64,000 nt of DNA, taken from positions 1-64,000 of the forward strand of contig NZ_JAEPRQ010000006.1 in NCBI RefSeq assembly GCF_016629665.1. Direction: 5' to 3'. The notes beneath the pieces are model-generated. The model did no database searches. It was not told the origin of the DNA and saw nothing but the letters and a program-made list of their open reading frames with translations. The position numbers and the translations under genes were made by a program. Shown here one piece after another: positions 34,155-46,481 of the stretch (the stretch's first letter is position 1; the number at the start of each line of letters is the position of its first letter). The DNA is from Paracoccus caeni (lineage in GTDB: Bacteria > Pseudomonadota > Alphaproteobacteria > Rhodobacterales > Rhodobacteraceae).

Positions 34155-35972
34155 CTATTCCACCGTCACCGACTTTGCCAGATTGCGCGGCTGGTCCACA
34201 TCGGTGCCCTTGGCGACCGCCGTGTGATAGGCCAGATACTGCATCGGGATCGCATAGAGGATCGGTTGGAACACACCACCGCCCGGAGGCATCGGTAGCG
34301 CGGCGCGGACGCCCTCGCCGCCAGCGGCAATCCCGTCCCGGTCCGAGATCAGCAGGATCTGCCCATGACGCGCCATCACCTCTTGCATGTTCGAGATGGT
34401 CTTTTCGAACAGATGATCATGCGGGGCCAGCACCACCACCGGCAGGTCGCGGTCGATCAGCGCGATCGGGCCGTGCTTCAACTCGCCCGAGGCATAACCC
34501 TCGGCGTGGATATAGCTTAGCTCTTTCATCTTCAGCGCGCCTTCCAGCGCCACCGGGAACAGCGAGCCGCGACCGAGATAAAGAATGTCCTGCGCCTGAG
34601 ACAGCCATTCCGACAGCCCCCGGCAATCGTCCGACAGGTTCAGCGCCTGCTGCATCAGCGCCGGAATGGCGCGCAGATCGGCCAGATGCGCGGCCAGCGC
34701 GGCATCGTCCAGACGCCCGCGATCATGCGCGGCCTTCAGGGCCAAAATCGCCAAAGCCGTCAACTGACAGGTGAATGCCTTGGACGAGGCGACGCTGACC
34801 TCGATCCCGGCCATCGTCGGCAGGGCGATGCTTGCATCCCGCGCGATGGCCGAAGTGCCGACATTGACCAGGCCGACCGTCTGCGCGACCCGGTCCTTGG
34901 CGTAATGCAGCGCGGCTAGCGTGTCCGCCGTCTCGCCCGACTGGCTGATCGCGATGAACCAGCTTGTGGGCGACAAAGGCGGCTCGCGATAGCGGAATTC
35001 GGATGCCACATCGATGTCGCAGGGCAGGCCGGCCAGTTGCTCGAACCAGTATTTCGCCACATGGCCCGCATAATGGGCGGTGCCGCAGCCGACCAGCGAC
35101 AGCCGGTCAACGGCGCGGAAATCCAGCCCGTCGGGCAGCACGATCCGGTCGCCCTTGATGTAATGGTTTAGCACGTCGCCGATGACCACCGGCTGCTCGG
35201 CGATCTCTTTCGCCATGAAATGCCGGTAGCCGCCCTTGTCGATGGCGGTTGAACCGACATCGATGCGGCTTTGCGCGCGATTGGTCTGGTTACCCTCGAC
35301 ATCGAAAATCTGCAGCGAATTGCGGGTCAGGACGGCGCAGTCGCCATCCTCAAGATAGGTGATCCGGTCGGTGAACGGGGCCAGCGCCACCGCGTCCGAG
35401 CCGATGAACATCTCACCCTCGCCATGACCGATCGCCAGAGGGCTGCCCTTGCGGGCGGCGATCATCAGATCGCCCTCGCCGTCAAACAGGAATGCCAGCG
35501 CAAAGGCGCCATGCAGGCGGGCCAGCGTGGCGCGGGCTGCGGAGACGGCGTCCATTCCCTCGGCCATGTGATGCGCGGTCAGCAGGGCGACGGTTTCGGT
35601 ATCGGTCTGCGATTGCGGCTGAAAGCCAAGGCCGATCAGTTCCTGACGCAACTCGCGGAAATTCTCGATGATGCCGTTATGGACCACGGCGACCGGGCCG
35701 GATTTATGGGGATGGGCGTTCACCTCGGTCGCGGCACCATGGGTGGCCCAGCGGGTATGGCCGATACCTGCATGGCCGGGCAGGGGATTGTGGACCAGCA
35801 GATCCGACAGGTTCACCAGCTTGCCGACCGCGCGGCGACGGTCCAGCCGTCCTTCGGCGTCGATGGTGGCGACGCCCGCGCTGTCATAGCCGCGATATTC
35901 CAGCCGCCGCAGCGAATCCACCAATTGCGGCGAAACCTCGTGTTTACCCAGAATACCAATGATACCGCACAT
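34155..35972 (-). CDS. glmS: Glutamine--fructose-6-phosphate aminotransferase
   Basis: 605 residues, the normal length. The N-terminal glutaminase begins MCGIIGILG with the catalytic Cys2 (exposed after Met removal), and shows GHTRWATHG and the VVHNGIIENF loop. The C-terminal isomerase part holds two SIS domains (CGTAHYAG, SQSGETADT, SSKAFTCQL) and ends in AKSVTVE. It converts fructose-6-P and glutamine to glucosamine-6-P, the entry to UDP-GlcNAc for peptidoglycan and LPS. It follows glmU by 4 bp in the same operon. No glmS ribozyme is expected or seen. Confidence 0.95.
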   Translation of the reverse strand: MCGIIGILGKHEVSPQLVDSLRRLEYRGYDSAGVATIDAEGRLDRRRAVGKLVNLSDLLVHNPLPGHAGIGHTRWATHGAATEVNAHPHKSGPVAVVHNGIIENFRELRQELIGLGFQPQSQTDTETVALLTAHHMAEGMDAVSAARATLARLHGAFALAFLFDGEGDLMIAARKGSPLAIGHGEGEMFIGSDAVALAPFTDRITYLEDGDCAVLTRNSLQIFDVEGNQTNRAQSRIDVGSTAIDKGGYRHFMAKEIAEQPVVIGDVLNHYIKGDRIVLPDGLDFRAVDRLSLVGCGTAHYAGHVAKYWFEQLAGLPCDIDVASEFRYREPPLSPTSWFIAISQSGETADTLAALHYAKDRVAQTVGLVNVGTSAIARDASIALPTMAGIEVSVASSKAFTCQLTALAILALKAAHDRGRLDDAALAAHLADLRAIPALMQQALNLSDDCRGLSEWLSQAQDILYLGRGSLFPVALEGALKMKELSYIHAEGYASGELKHGPIALIDRDLPVVVLAPHDHLFEKTISNMQEVMARHGQILLISDRDGIAAGGEGVRAALPMPPGGGVFQPILYAIPMQYLAYHTAVAKGTDVDQPRNLAKSVTVE

Positions 35973-35976
35973 GGTC

Positions 35977-37317
35977 CTATTTACCCTTCTTGGCCCGCAA
36001 GGCCTGCATCAATCGCACACCAAGACCCGGCTTCGTCGCCTGCCGCGCCCGCCCGATCGCCAGGGCGCCATCGGGAACATCCTCGGTGATGACCGAGCCA
36101 GAGCCGGTCACCGCTTCCGCCCCCACCGTCACCGGCGCGACCAGCATCGTATCGCTGCCGATAAAGGCATGCGCGCCGATGGTGGTCCGGTGCTTGGAAA
36201 CGCCGTCGTAATTGCAGGTCACCGTGCCTGCGCCGATATTCGTATGCTCGCCGATCTGCGCATCACCCAGATAGGTCAGATGGCCGACCTTCACGCCCTC
36301 ATCCAGAACCGAGTTCTTGATTTCGACGAAGTTCCCCACATGCACATCGCCACCCAGTTCCGCACCGGGACGCAGCCGGGCGAAGGGACCGACCGTCGCG
36401 CCGGAAGAGACATGACAGCCCTCAAGGTGGCAGAAGGGCAGAATCTCGGCCCCCGATTCAACCGTGACGCCCGGACCGAAAACCACATTCTGCCCGATCA
36501 CCGCATCCCGCCCGATGGCGGTGTCGAGTGCGAACCAGACCGTGCCCGGATCGCTTAGCGTGACGCCATTCTCCAGCGCTGCCGCACGGGCGCGGCTCTG
36601 GAATGCGGCTTCGGCGGCGGCCAGTTCGGTGCGGGTGTTGATGCCCAGCGTCTCGGCCTCGTCGCAGGTGACGACATCGGCGCGGCGACCCTCGGCCCGC
36701 GCCAGTTCCACCAGATCGGTGAGATAATATTCACCCGAGGCATTGTCGTTCGACAGCCGCACGATCAACTGTCGCAAAAGCCCTGCATCCAGCGCCATGA
36801 CCCCGGAATTGCACAACGCAATCTCTCGCGTGGCCTCATCCGCGTCCTTGTATTCGACGATCTTCTCCAAGCCCCGCGAGGTGACGACCAGCCGCCCGTA
36901 ACGGCCCGGATCTTCGGCCTCAAAGCCCAGCACGACCACATCGGCATGATGCGAGGCCAACGCGGCAAGCGTATCCTCGCCAATGAAAGGGGTGTCGCCA
37001 TAAAGGACGATCACCTTGCCCTCGAAACCCTCAAGTTCCGGCAGCGTCTGGCGGACGGCATGGCCGGTGCCAAGCTGTTCGGTTTGCAGAACGATCCGCG
37101 CCTCGGGGTCCAGCTTGCCGACGGCTTTCGTCACCGCCTCGGCCCCGTGACCGGCGACGACCACCACCTGTTCCGGCTCCAGCGTGCGGGCCACGGCCAG
37201 CGCATGCCCGACCAAGGGGACGCCGCCCAGACGGTGCAGCACCTTGGGCAGATCCGATTGCATCCGGCTGCCTTGTCCCGCCGCCAGAATGACCACCGCT
37301 ACCGGATTGTCCGTCAT
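35977..37317 (-). CDS. glmU: Bifunctional GlcN-1-P acetyltransferase / GlcNAc-1-P uridylyltransferase
   Basis: 446 residues. The N-terminal uridylyltransferase has LAAGQGSRMQSDLPKVLH, and the UTP/metal sites YGDTPF and CNSGVMALDAG. The C-terminal left-handed beta-helix is formed by hexapeptide repeats (IGRDAVIGQNVVFGPGVTV, then VGHLTYLGDAQIGEHTNIGAG) with the acetyltransferase NYDGVSKH segment. It completes UDP-GlcNAc synthesis. Together with glmS downstream it forms a two-gene amino-sugar operon lacking glmM, which must lie elsewhere. Confidence 0.95.
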   Translation of the reverse strand: MTDNPVAVVILAAGQGSRMQSDLPKVLHRLGGVPLVGHALAVARTLEPEQVVVVAGHGAEAVTKAVGKLDPEARIVLQTEQLGTGHAVRQTLPELEGFEGKVIVLYGDTPFIGEDTLAALASHHADVVVLGFEAEDPGRYGRLVVTSRGLEKIVEYKDADEATREIALCNSGVMALDAGLLRQLIVRLSNDNASGEYYLTDLVELARAEGRRADVVTCDEAETLGINTRTELAAAEAAFQSRARAAALENGVTLSDPGTVWFALDTAIGRDAVIGQNVVFGPGVTVESGAEILPFCHLEGCHVSSGATVGPFARLRPGAELGGDVHVGNFVEIKNSVLDEGVKVGHLTYLGDAQIGEHTNIGAGTVTCNYDGVSKHRTTIGAHAFIGSDTMLVAPVTVGAEAVTGSGSVITEDVPDGALAIGRARQATKPGLGVRLMQALRAKKGK

Positions 37318-37430
37318 GCCCGCCTCTTTGCCTGTTCACCTTTGTCGCATGGCGTTTTAATCGGGGACGGTCGGGCAGGGAAGGCCCAGAACGATCACCT
37401 TTGTTGTCGGATCATTGCGGAGCGTAAGGC

Positions 37431-38105
37431 ATGAGCAGAACAGTCGTTTTCGACCTTGATGGCACGCTTGCCGATACATCGGGCGATCTGATCGCCTCGG
37501 CCAATGCCTGTTTCGAGGCACGCGGCCTTGGCCCGCTTCTGGACCCGGTCGCGGATGCGCTGATCGCCTTTCATGGTGGCCGGGCGATGCTGCGCGCAGG
37601 CTATGGCCGGATCGGTGCGGATACCCTGCTGCCGCCCGGTGTCGAGGATGAGGATTATCCGCGCCTTCTGGACTATTACGGCGCGAATATCGCGCTGCAT
37701 ACCCGCCTTTATCCGGGCGTCGAGGCGGCGCTGTCCGAATTGCAGCGCGACGGCTTTCTGCTGACCGTCTGCACCAACAAACCCGAGAAACTGGCCGATG
37801 TTCTGCTGGAGGAACTTGGCGTAAGGCATTGGTTCGGTGGTTTGATCGGCGCGGACACCCTGCCGGTGCGCAAGCCCGATCCGCGGCCCTATCGTGCGGC
37901 TGTCGAAGCAGCGGGGGGCGCGGTTTCGCAATCCTTCCTCGTCGGCGACACCGAAACCGACCGCAAGACCGCCGCTGCGGCCGGGGTGCCGGTGGCGATG
38001 GTCAGCTTTGGCCCGGAAGGCGAGGCGATCTCGCGCCTCGCGCCCGAGGCGTTGCTGGCCCATTTCGACGATTTGCCCGCCTTGGCGCGGGAATGGCTGG
38101 CCTGA
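37431..38105 (+). CDS. gph: Phosphoglycolate phosphatase (HAD superfamily)
   Basis: 224 residues. HAD motif I is FDLDGTLADTSGD, with the nucleophile Asp at residue 8 or so, motif II is VCTNKPEK, and motifs III/IV are KPDPRPY and VGDTETDRKTA. The cap insertion follows motif I, as in Gph. It removes phosphate from 2-phosphoglycolate produced in DNA 3'-end repair or by Rubisco oxygenation. It is transcribed divergently from glmU and converges with the DUF2867 gene. Other small HAD phosphatases share these motifs, so the substrate is probable but not certain. Confidence 0.82.
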   Translation: MSRTVVFDLDGTLADTSGDLIASANACFEARGLGPLLDPVADALIAFHGGRAMLRAGYGRIGADTLLPPGVEDEDYPRLLDYYGANIALHTRLYPGVEAALSELQRDGFLLTVCTNKPEKLADVLLEELGVRHWFGGLIGADTLPVRKPDPRPYRAAVEAAGGAVSQSFLVGDTETDRKTAAAAGVPVAMVSFGPEGEAISRLAPEALLAHFDDLPALAREWLA

Positions 38106-38111
38106 ACGGTC

Positions 38112-38594
38112 TCAGGCCGGGTCGGGCTTCAGCGCAAGCCGCAACTTGCGCAACATGACCGCGACGATCAGCTTATGTGCGGGACCGACCACCAGCATAT
38201 AGGCGCGCCCGAAGCTGTTATGCGTCACCACCGAGGCCGTGACGGTCAGTTTTCGTCCCGCCGTGGTGATCGTGGTCATCACATCCAGATGGCTGTCCCT
38301 TGCGGTCAGCACCAGCGCATCGGGCCGCGCCGCCTCGACGGTGAAGAAGTCCAGCCGGTCGCCTGCCGTCAGGTCTTTCCGAGGGTTGTCGGTGAACCCG
38401 CCGACGCGATTTGCCCCGAACCGCGCCGAGATGGCATCGCGAATCCGAAATGCCAGCCGCAGGACGGGCTGCGGTTGGGCCATCAGCAGGTTCCACGCCT
38501 CGATGGGCGATACCGCGACGGGCAACAGGACCGAGCGGCTGTCATAATAGTCCAGTTCGGGAAACGGTCGGATGGTCGGGATCGCAGGGGTCAT
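38112..38594 (-). CDS. DUF2867 family protein
   Basis: 160 residues from the ATG at 38594 (MTPAIPTIRPFPELDYYDS). It carries the markers of DUF2867: a start with WN-like packing (AWNLLMAQPQ), GDRLDFFTVE in the middle, and VTHNSFGRAYMLVVGPAHKLIVAVMLR near the end, where the H-x-x-I-V helix is conserved. No signal peptide. The fold is thought to be polyketide-cyclase/SRPBCC-like, but no reaction is established. It overlaps no partner and converges with gph. Confidence 0.75.
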   Translation of the reverse strand: MTPAIPTIRPFPELDYYDSRSVLLPVAVSPIEAWNLLMAQPQPVLRLAFRIRDAISARFGANRVGGFTDNPRKDLTAGDRLDFFTVEAARPDALVLTARDSHLDVMTTITTAGRKLTVTASVVTHNSFGRAYMLVVGPAHKLIVAVMLRKLRLALKPDPA

Positions 38595-38727
38595 GGCGCA
38601 CCTCGCAAGGATCGGTGGCGCGATCATAGCGGCAATCGCGATGCCGCCAAAGCGATGATGCAGGGCCGCGCCGTCATGTCGCAGCGTGACGGGCGCCCAT
38701 CTTTCAGACGGGCACCGCCATTGTCGT

Positions 38728-41007
38728 TCAGGCCTCGGCCAGTTCGGTCGCGCGCAGCTTTGTCGCCGCATCGACCATGTGCTTCAGCGATGCCTCGACC
38801 TCCGGCCAGCCGCGGGTTTTCAGCCCGCAATCGGGGTTCACCCACAGACGGTTCGCCGGGATCACCGCCGCCGCCTTGTCCAGCAGCTTCGCGAACTCCA
38901 CGTCCGATGGCACCCGCGGCGAGTGGATGTCCCAGACCCCCGGACCGATCTGGTTCGGATAGTCGAAATCGCTGAAAACGTTCAGCAATTCCATATCCGA
39001 TCGCGAGGTCTCGATCGAGATCACGTCGGCATCAAGTGCCGCAATTGACGGCATGATGTCGTTGAATTCAGAATAGCACATATGGGTGTGGATCTGGGTG
39101 TCGTCGCGAACCGGGCTGGACGACAGACGGAACGCATCGACCGCCCATTGCAGATAGGCATCCCATTCCTTGCGGCGCAGCGGAAGACCTTCGCGCAACG
39201 CGGGCTCGTCGATCTGGATCGCGGCGATGCCTGCGGCTTCCAGATCGGCCACCTCGTCGCGGATCGCCAGAGCGATCTGACGGCAGGTCTGCGCGCGGGG
39301 CTGATCGTCGCGCACGAAGGACCATTGCAGGATCGTCACCGGCCCGGTCAGCATCCCCTTGACCGGCTTGTCGGTCAGCGATTGCGCATATTCGGTCCAT
39401 GCCACGGTCATCGGAGCAGGGCGCGACACATCGCCGAAGATCACCGGCGGCTTCACGCAGCGCGAGCCATAGGACTGCACCCAGCCAAGCCGGGTGAAGG
39501 CAAAGCCCGACAATTGCTCGCCGAAATATTCGACCATGTCGTTCCGCTCGAACTCGCCATGCACCAAAACGTCAAGGCCAAGGGTTTCCTGACGGCGAAT
39601 GCAATCCTTGGTCCGGTCCTTCAGGAACTGGTCGTATTCGGCATCCGACAATAGCCCCTTGCGGTGATCGGCGCGGGCGCGGCGGACATCGCCGGTTTGC
39701 GGGAACGACCCGATGGTGGTGGTCGGCAAGGCAGGCAGGTTCAGTCGCGCAGTCTGGGCCACGCGACGGTGCGGATAGGACGACCGGCGGCGCAGATCAT
39801 CCTCGGTCACCTTGGCCTCGCGCGCCTTCACCACCGGATCGTGAATGCGGGGCGACGTGCGGCGGCTTTCGATGGCCTTGGCGTTCTGGGACAGAAGATC
39901 GGCCACGGCGGCCTTGCCGTCGTTGATGGCGCGGGTCAGGGTGGTGATCTCGGCCAGCTTCTGATGGGCGAAGGCCAGCCAGTTTTTCAACTCGGCACCC
40001 AGTTCCTCTTCCTGCGCCAGATCGACTGGCACATGCAGAAGCGAACAGGACGGCGCAATCTGGATACGGTTCGAGCCAAGCACGGCGGCGGCCTTTTCGG
40101 CATTCGCCAATGCGGCACCCAGATCGGCCTTCCAGATATTGCGGCCATCGATCAGGCCCAGCGACAGCAGCTTGTCGGTGCCCCATGCCAGCAGCGCCTG
40201 AAGCTGTTCGGGCGCGCGGACCAGATCGGCATGCAGACCGGCGACCGGCAGCGACAAAGCCAGATCCAGATTGTCGTCCAGCGCGCCGAAATAGCTGGCA
40301 ACCAGCAGCTTTGGCCCATGCTGTGCCAACTCGGTATAGGCCGATGTCAACGCCCGGCGCTGCGCATCGGACAGGTCGGTGACCAGAACCGGCTCATCGA
40401 TCTGCACCCAATCGGCCCCTTCATCGGCCAGCCTGCGCAGGATCTGCGCATAGATCGGCAGGATCGCGGGCAGCAGCGACAGCGGGTCCAGCCCCTCGGT
40501 CTTGGCCTTGCCAAAGGAAAGCCATGTGACCGGGCCAAGCAGAACCGGGCGGGTGTGGATGCCCTGTTCGCGGGCCTCGATGAAGTGCTCGACAGGTTTC
40601 AGACAGGCCAGATGGAAGCTTTGACCTTCCTCGAATTCAGGCACGATATAGTGGTAATTGGTGTCCAGCCACTTGGTCATTTCCATCGCCGGGGCATCCG
40701 CAGAACCACGCGCCATCGCGAAATACTGCGCGGTCGAAACCGGCCCGGCGGTTGGGCCGAAACGGCGTGGCACCGCACCAAGAAGGCAAGTCGTATCAAG
40801 CACATGATCGTAGAGCGAGAAATCGTTCGACGGAATCACCTCGATCCCGGCATCACGCTGCGCATGCCAGTGGCGGGCACGAAGCGCCTTCGCCTCGGCT
40901 TCCAAAGCCCCGGCATCGGTCTGGCCTTTCCAGTGCAGCTCCAGCGCGGTTTTCAACTCTCGCCGCGCGCCGATGCGCGGAAAGCCAAGGTTTGCTGATT
41001 GTGCCAT
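38728..41007 (-). CDS. metE: Cobalamin-independent methionine synthase
   Basis: 759 residues from the ATG at 41007, preceded by GAGGAGG. The N-terminal domain starts [13 protein letters not shown]. The C-terminal catalytic barrel holds the zinc site: His and Cys in HMCYSEFND and the final Cys in [11 protein letters not shown]. Folate and homocysteine residues lie in [10 protein letters not shown] and [13 protein letters not shown]. It transfers methyl from methyltetrahydrofolate polyglutamate to homocysteine. The divergent metR gene is its normal LysR-type activator, and the gap between them holds a dyad. Confidence 0.95.
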   Translation of the reverse strand: MAQSANLGFPRIGARRELKTALELHWKGQTDAGALEAEAKALRARHWHAQRDAGIEVIPSNDFSLYDHVLDTTCLLGAVPRRFGPTAGPVSTAQYFAMARGSADAPAMEMTKWLDTNYHYIVPEFEEGQSFHLACLKPVEHFIEAREQGIHTRPVLLGPVTWLSFGKAKTEGLDPLSLLPAILPIYAQILRRLADEGADWVQIDEPVLVTDLSDAQRRALTSAYTELAQHGPKLLVASYFGALDDNLDLALSLPVAGLHADLVRAPEQLQALLAWGTDKLLSLGLIDGRNIWKADLGAALANAEKAAAVLGSNRIQIAPSCSLLHVPVDLAQEEELGAELKNWLAFAHQKLAEITTLTRAINDGKAAVADLLSQNAKAIESRRTSPRIHDPVVKAREAKVTEDDLRRRSSYPHRRVAQTARLNLPALPTTTIGSFPQTGDVRRARADHRKGLLSDAEYDQFLKDRTKDCIRRQETLGLDVLVHGEFERNDMVEYFGEQLSGFAFTRLGWVQSYGSRCVKPPVIFGDVSRPAPMTVAWTEYAQSLTDKPVKGMLTGPVTILQWSFVRDDQPRAQTCRQIALAIRDEVADLEAAGIAAIQIDEPALREGLPLRRKEWDAYLQWAVDAFRLSSSPVRDDTQIHTHMCYSEFNDIMPSIAALDADVISIETSRSDMELLNVFSDFDYPNQIGPGVWDIHSPRVPSDVEFAKLLDKAAAVIPANRLWVNPDCGLKTRGWPEVEASLKHMVDAATKLRATELAEA

Positions 41008-41055
41008 GTCGTGCCTCCTCTCTGCGTCAAGATCGGTGATAGGCATGGCGGGGCA

Positions 41056-41078
41056 TGAACGGAAATGGTAAGTTCTCA
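41056..41078. promoter_or_regulatory. Candidate MetR site in the metE-metR gap
   Basis: A dyad of GAAC (41057-41060) and GTTC (41072-41075) with 11 bases between lies in the 95-bp gap between divergent metE and metR. The outer bases extend the symmetry (ATGA on the left, TCAT on the right, offset by one). It suits a LysR-type dimer, although the spacing differs from the enterobacterial MetR box. Confidence 0.35.
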
Positions 41079-41102
41079 TCGACCAATGAATGAGGATCAT
41101 AC

Positions 41103-41981
41103 ATGCTGGATCGTCAGCACCTGTCCATCCTGCGCGAGGTGGACCGTCTGGGCAGCGTCACCGCCGCCGCCGAAAAGCTGAACCTGACGCAATCGGCAGT
41201 CAGCCACACGATGCGCAAGTTCGAGGAACGCCACGGTGTCGCCGTCTGGCAGAAAGAGGGGCGGGGGCTGCGGCTGACGCAGGCGGGGGAATATCTGCTG
41301 GCGCTGGCGCAGCGCGTTCTGCCGCAGATCGACCATGCCGAAAGGGTTCTGGCGGATTTCGCCCAAGGACAGCGCGGCGCCCTGCGCGCGGGGATGGAAT
41401 GTCACCCCTGTCAGCAATGGCTGATGCGGGTCGTCGCGCCTTATCTGGCGGCCTGGCCCGACGTCGATCTGGACCTGCGCAGCGCCTTTCGCTTTGGCGG
41501 TATCGCCGCGCTTCTGGGGCACGAAATCGACCTGCTGATCACTCCCGATCCGCTGGATCTGCCGGGGATCAGCTATCATCCGGTTTTCGACTATGAACTG
41601 GTGCTTGCCGTGCCGCAGGATCATGCGATGGGCGAGGTGGCGACGCCTTCGGACCTGACCACCGAGACGCTGATCACCTATCCGGTCGAGCCTGCGCGTC
41701 TGGACATTTTCACCCGCTTTCTGGTCCCCGGAAACTGCCTGCCGCGCCGCCATCGCACGGTTGAGACAACCGATATGATGCTGCAACTGGTTGCCTCGGG
41801 GCGCGGGGTCAGCGCGGTGCCGGATTGGCTGTTGCTGGAAGAGGGTGCGGGCCTGCCGGTCCGTCGGGTGCGGATTGGCGAGGGCATCGACAAGTCGATC
41901 CATCTGGGCACGCGGCGGGGGGATGAAAGCATCGACTATATCGCCGGTTTTCTGGAGCTTGCACGAAATACGCGGGCCTAA
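41103..41981 (+). CDS. metR: LysR-type regulator MetR
   Basis: 292 residues. The N-terminal winged helix-turn-helix reads LDRQHLSILREVDRLGSV then AAEKLNLTQSAVSHTMRKFE, as in MetR. The effector domain starts about residue 90 and contains GMECHPCQQWLMRVV, a MetR hallmark thought to sense homocysteine, and DLLITPDPLDLPGI. It activates metE with homocysteine as coinducer and usually represses itself. Its ATG is 95 bp from that of metE. A short stem-loop with a T-run follows its stop. Confidence 0.92.
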   Translation: MLDRQHLSILREVDRLGSVTAAAEKLNLTQSAVSHTMRKFEERHGVAVWQKEGRGLRLTQAGEYLLALAQRVLPQIDHAERVLADFAQGQRGALRAGMECHPCQQWLMRVVAPYLAAWPDVDLDLRSAFRFGGIAALLGHEIDLLITPDPLDLPGISYHPVFDYELVLAVPQDHAMGEVATPSDLTTETLITYPVEPARLDIFTRFLVPGNCLPRRHRTVETTDMMLQLVASGRGVSAVPDWLLLEEGAGLPVRRVRIGEGIDKSIHLGTRRGDESIDYIAGFLELARNTRA

Positions 41982-41996
41982 GGTCCGGCAAGACGC

Positions 41997-42019
41997 ATAG
42001 CCATTCCGCGGCTATTTTT
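41997..42019 (+). terminator. Weak terminator after metR
   Basis: ATAGCC (41997-42002) and GGCTAT (42010-42015) followed by TTTTG. The stem is only 6 bp and overlaps the end of pncC on the other strand. Confidence 0.5.
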
Positions 42020-42482
42020 GCAATGCATCCAGAAGCAGTTGCAGCGCATGTTCGACCGTCGCCGCGCGCACATTCCCGCGGCCGATCGCGCCGAACTCGA
42101 TGGTCTCGGTCGTGACCCCGAAAGGCTGCGCGATCCCGAAGCAGACCCGCCCCTCGGGCTTATGCTCGGACCCGCCCGGTCCTGCGATCCCCGTGACAGC
42201 CACCGCGATACCGGCGTCCGATCCCTTCAGCGCGCCCGAGGCCATCTGTGCCGCAACTTCTTCGCTGACCGCGCCGAAGGTCTTTATGATTTCGGCGCTT
42301 ACGCCGATCATCTGGACTTTCGCATTGTTCGAATAGGTGATGAAACCGCGATCCACAGCATCCGAAGAGCCGGGGATTTCTGTCAGCGCGCCGATGATCA
42401 GCCCGCCGGTGCAGCTTTCGGCGGTCGAGATCAGCACGCCTCTGGCGCGGGCGGCATCCAGAACATCGGCGGCAAGGCTCAT
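42012..42482 (-). CDS. pncC: CinA C-terminal domain protein / NMN amidase
   Basis: 156 residues from the ATG at 42482, overlapping the pgpA stop (ATGA). It is the stand-alone CinA C-terminal domain: LISTAESCTGGLIIGALTEIPG with the conserved Ser, VDRGFITYSNNAK, and AVTGIAGPGG. This domain deamidates nicotinamide mononucleotide to nicotinate mononucleotide in the pyridine nucleotide cycle. The N-terminal MoaB-like half of full CinA is absent, which is normal for PncC. It ends the purL-ispDF-pgpA-pncC run. Confidence 0.88.
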   Translation of the reverse strand: MSLAADVLDAARARGVLISTAESCTGGLIIGALTEIPGSSDAVDRGFITYSNNAKVQMIGVSAEIIKTFGAVSEEVAAQMASGALKGSDAGIAVAVTGIAGPGGSEHKPEGRVCFGIAQPFGVTTETIEFGAIGRGNVRAATVEHALQLLLDALQK

Positions 42483-42982
42483 CGCGTCACCGCAATGATC
42501 GCGTGAAAGGCGATGCCGGTCGCGATCACCGCGACCCCGGCGAAAAGCCCGGCCCAAAGATCATCCTTCATCACCCCGGAAACGCCGCCCTCACGGTCGG
42601 CGATACCGATCAGCCACGGTTTCCAGATGTCGAAAAGCCTGAAGAAAACAAAGGCCGCGACCCAAGCCGGATAGGGGAAATCCGACGCGGGCATCCCGCG
42701 CATCCAGAAGGCGAAGGCCGGAAAACACAGCGCCAGCCATTGCCCCGCCACTTCGTCGATGACGATGTGGCTGGCGTCGGGATCGACCATGCCTGCGGTA
42801 TAGCGCGGGATTGCCCAGAAGCCTGCCAGCGTCACCAGAACCGTCGCAATCGCCAGCGCCGGGAAATGTCCAAGCCGGTAGATGCCGATGCCAAGCGCAA
42901 TCGCCACCGCCGAACCCCATGTGCCTGGGGCGGGCTTCAAAAGTCCTGCGCCGAACCATGTGCAGAGAAGTTTCTCCATCAT
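42479..42982 (-). CDS. pgpA: Phosphatidylglycerophosphatase A
   Basis: 167 residues with four membrane segments. The motifs GAGLLKPAPGTWGSAVA near the start, DEVAGQWLAL near residue 75 and RLFDIWKPWLIGIADR near 115 define PgpA. It dephosphorylates phosphatidylglycerol phosphate in the inner membrane. It begins one base after the ispDF stop and overlaps pncC, so it is part of a tight operon of unrelated housekeeping functions. Confidence 0.92.
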   Translation of the reverse strand: MMEKLLCTWFGAGLLKPAPGTWGSAVAIALGIGIYRLGHFPALAIATVLVTLAGFWAIPRYTAGMVDPDASHIVIDEVAGQWLALCFPAFAFWMRGMPASDFPYPAWVAAFVFFRLFDIWKPWLIGIADREGGVSGVMKDDLWAGLFAGVAVIATGIAFHAIIAVTR

Positions 42983-42983
42983 C

Positions 42984-44128
42984 TCAGCCTTTCATCAGCG
43001 CGACAGTGGCAATCGAGGCAATCCCCTCACCACGCCCGGTAAAGCCCAGCCGTTCCGAGGTCGTCGCCTTGACGCTGATCCGGTCGGGATCGATGCCGGT
43101 AATCTCGGCCAACCGCGCCTGCATGGCGGCGGCATGCGGGCCGATCTTCGGATATTCGCAGATCAGCGTGACATCGACATTGCCGAAACCGAAGCCTTTT
43201 TCTGAAGCAAGTTCAACGGCATGTTTCAGGAAGATCGAGCTGTCGGCGCCCTTCCATTGCGGGTCGGAGGGCGGGAAATGGCGGCCGATATCGCCTTCGG
43301 CCAGCGCGCCATAGATCGCATCGGTCAGGGCATGCATACCGACATCGGCATCGGAATGGCCGACCAGACCAGCTTCGTGCGGGATACGGATACCGCATAG
43401 CCAGACGTGATCGCCCGGCCCGAAGGCGTGGACATCGAAGCCGTTGCCCATGCGAATGTCCATGCGCGTCTCCAGTAGTTTCTCGGCCCGTTGGAAATCC
43501 TCGGGCCAGGTGATTTTCAGATTGTCCTCGCTGCCCGGCGTGATGGCAACCCGGATGCCGGATTTCAGCGCCAGTTCCACATCATCGGCGGCATCGCCGG
43601 GGTGAAGCCGGTGCGCTGTGGATATTTGCGTGAAGAAGAAGCCCTGAGGGGTTTGTGCGCGGAAGAGGCCGTCACGGGGCGCGGTTGCGGTCACATGGCC
43701 ATCTTCGCCGCGCCAAAGGGCGTCGGTGACGGGAAGTGCGGGGGCGGCGGCTTTTGCGCCGGATTGCAGTGCGTCGATGACGCCTTGAATGACCGCATCG
43801 CTGACCAGAGGACGTGCGCCGTCATGGATCAGCACATGGGTGATGCCGCTGCCTTCCAGCGTGTCCAGCGCTGCGCGGACCGAGGCGGCGCGGGTCTCGC
43901 CGCCGGTGATGATGGTGACGGGACCGGCGAAATCAACGATGGCGCGGGCCATGTCATCGGGATGGACGACGAGGATCACCCGCTCGAACCCCGCGAAGGC
44001 GTCGAGTGCCCGGGCAAGGATGCTGCGGCCTTTCAGCTCGCGCCATTGCTTCGGGATGCCGCCGCCCGCGCGGTTGCCGCGACCTGCTGCCGTGACGATG
44101 GCAGCGTAGCCCGCAGGCGCGCGGATGG

Positions 44129-44132
<4 letters not shown>
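42984..44132 (-). CDS. ispDF: Bifunctional IspD/IspF isoprenoid enzyme
   Basis: 382 residues with two fused enzymes of the MEP pathway. Residues 1 to about 225 are IspD (CDP-ME synthase): [18 protein letters not shown] and [10 protein letters not shown]. Residues from about 227 are IspF (MEcPP synthase): [36 protein letters not shown] and [18 protein letters not shown], with the metal-binding D-x-H and H residues. Fusion of the two is usual in alphaproteobacteria. The start overlaps the purL stop by four bases. Confidence 0.95.
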
Positions 44133-46309
<2,177 letters not shown>

Positions 46310-46481
46310 GATGAGCCCTTCCTCTGCGTGAATCAGCCGCCTTTTATGGCGGTTCAGCGAGCATTGGAAGGGTTGGCGTCAGAATCCATGGGTTCTGCCG
46401 TCAAGATGGTCTGGATCGCTTGTGTCGAGAGGTGGCGAAGCGAGGCGAGGCCGCGAACATGTTCCCCAATGGCGGCAGAGA

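Noticed and set aside
46310..46481. Small minus-strand frame between kptA and purL
   Set aside because: It begins inside kptA in another frame and has no suitable start; the hairpin GCCGCC-TTTTAT-GGCGGT nearby has no T-run.
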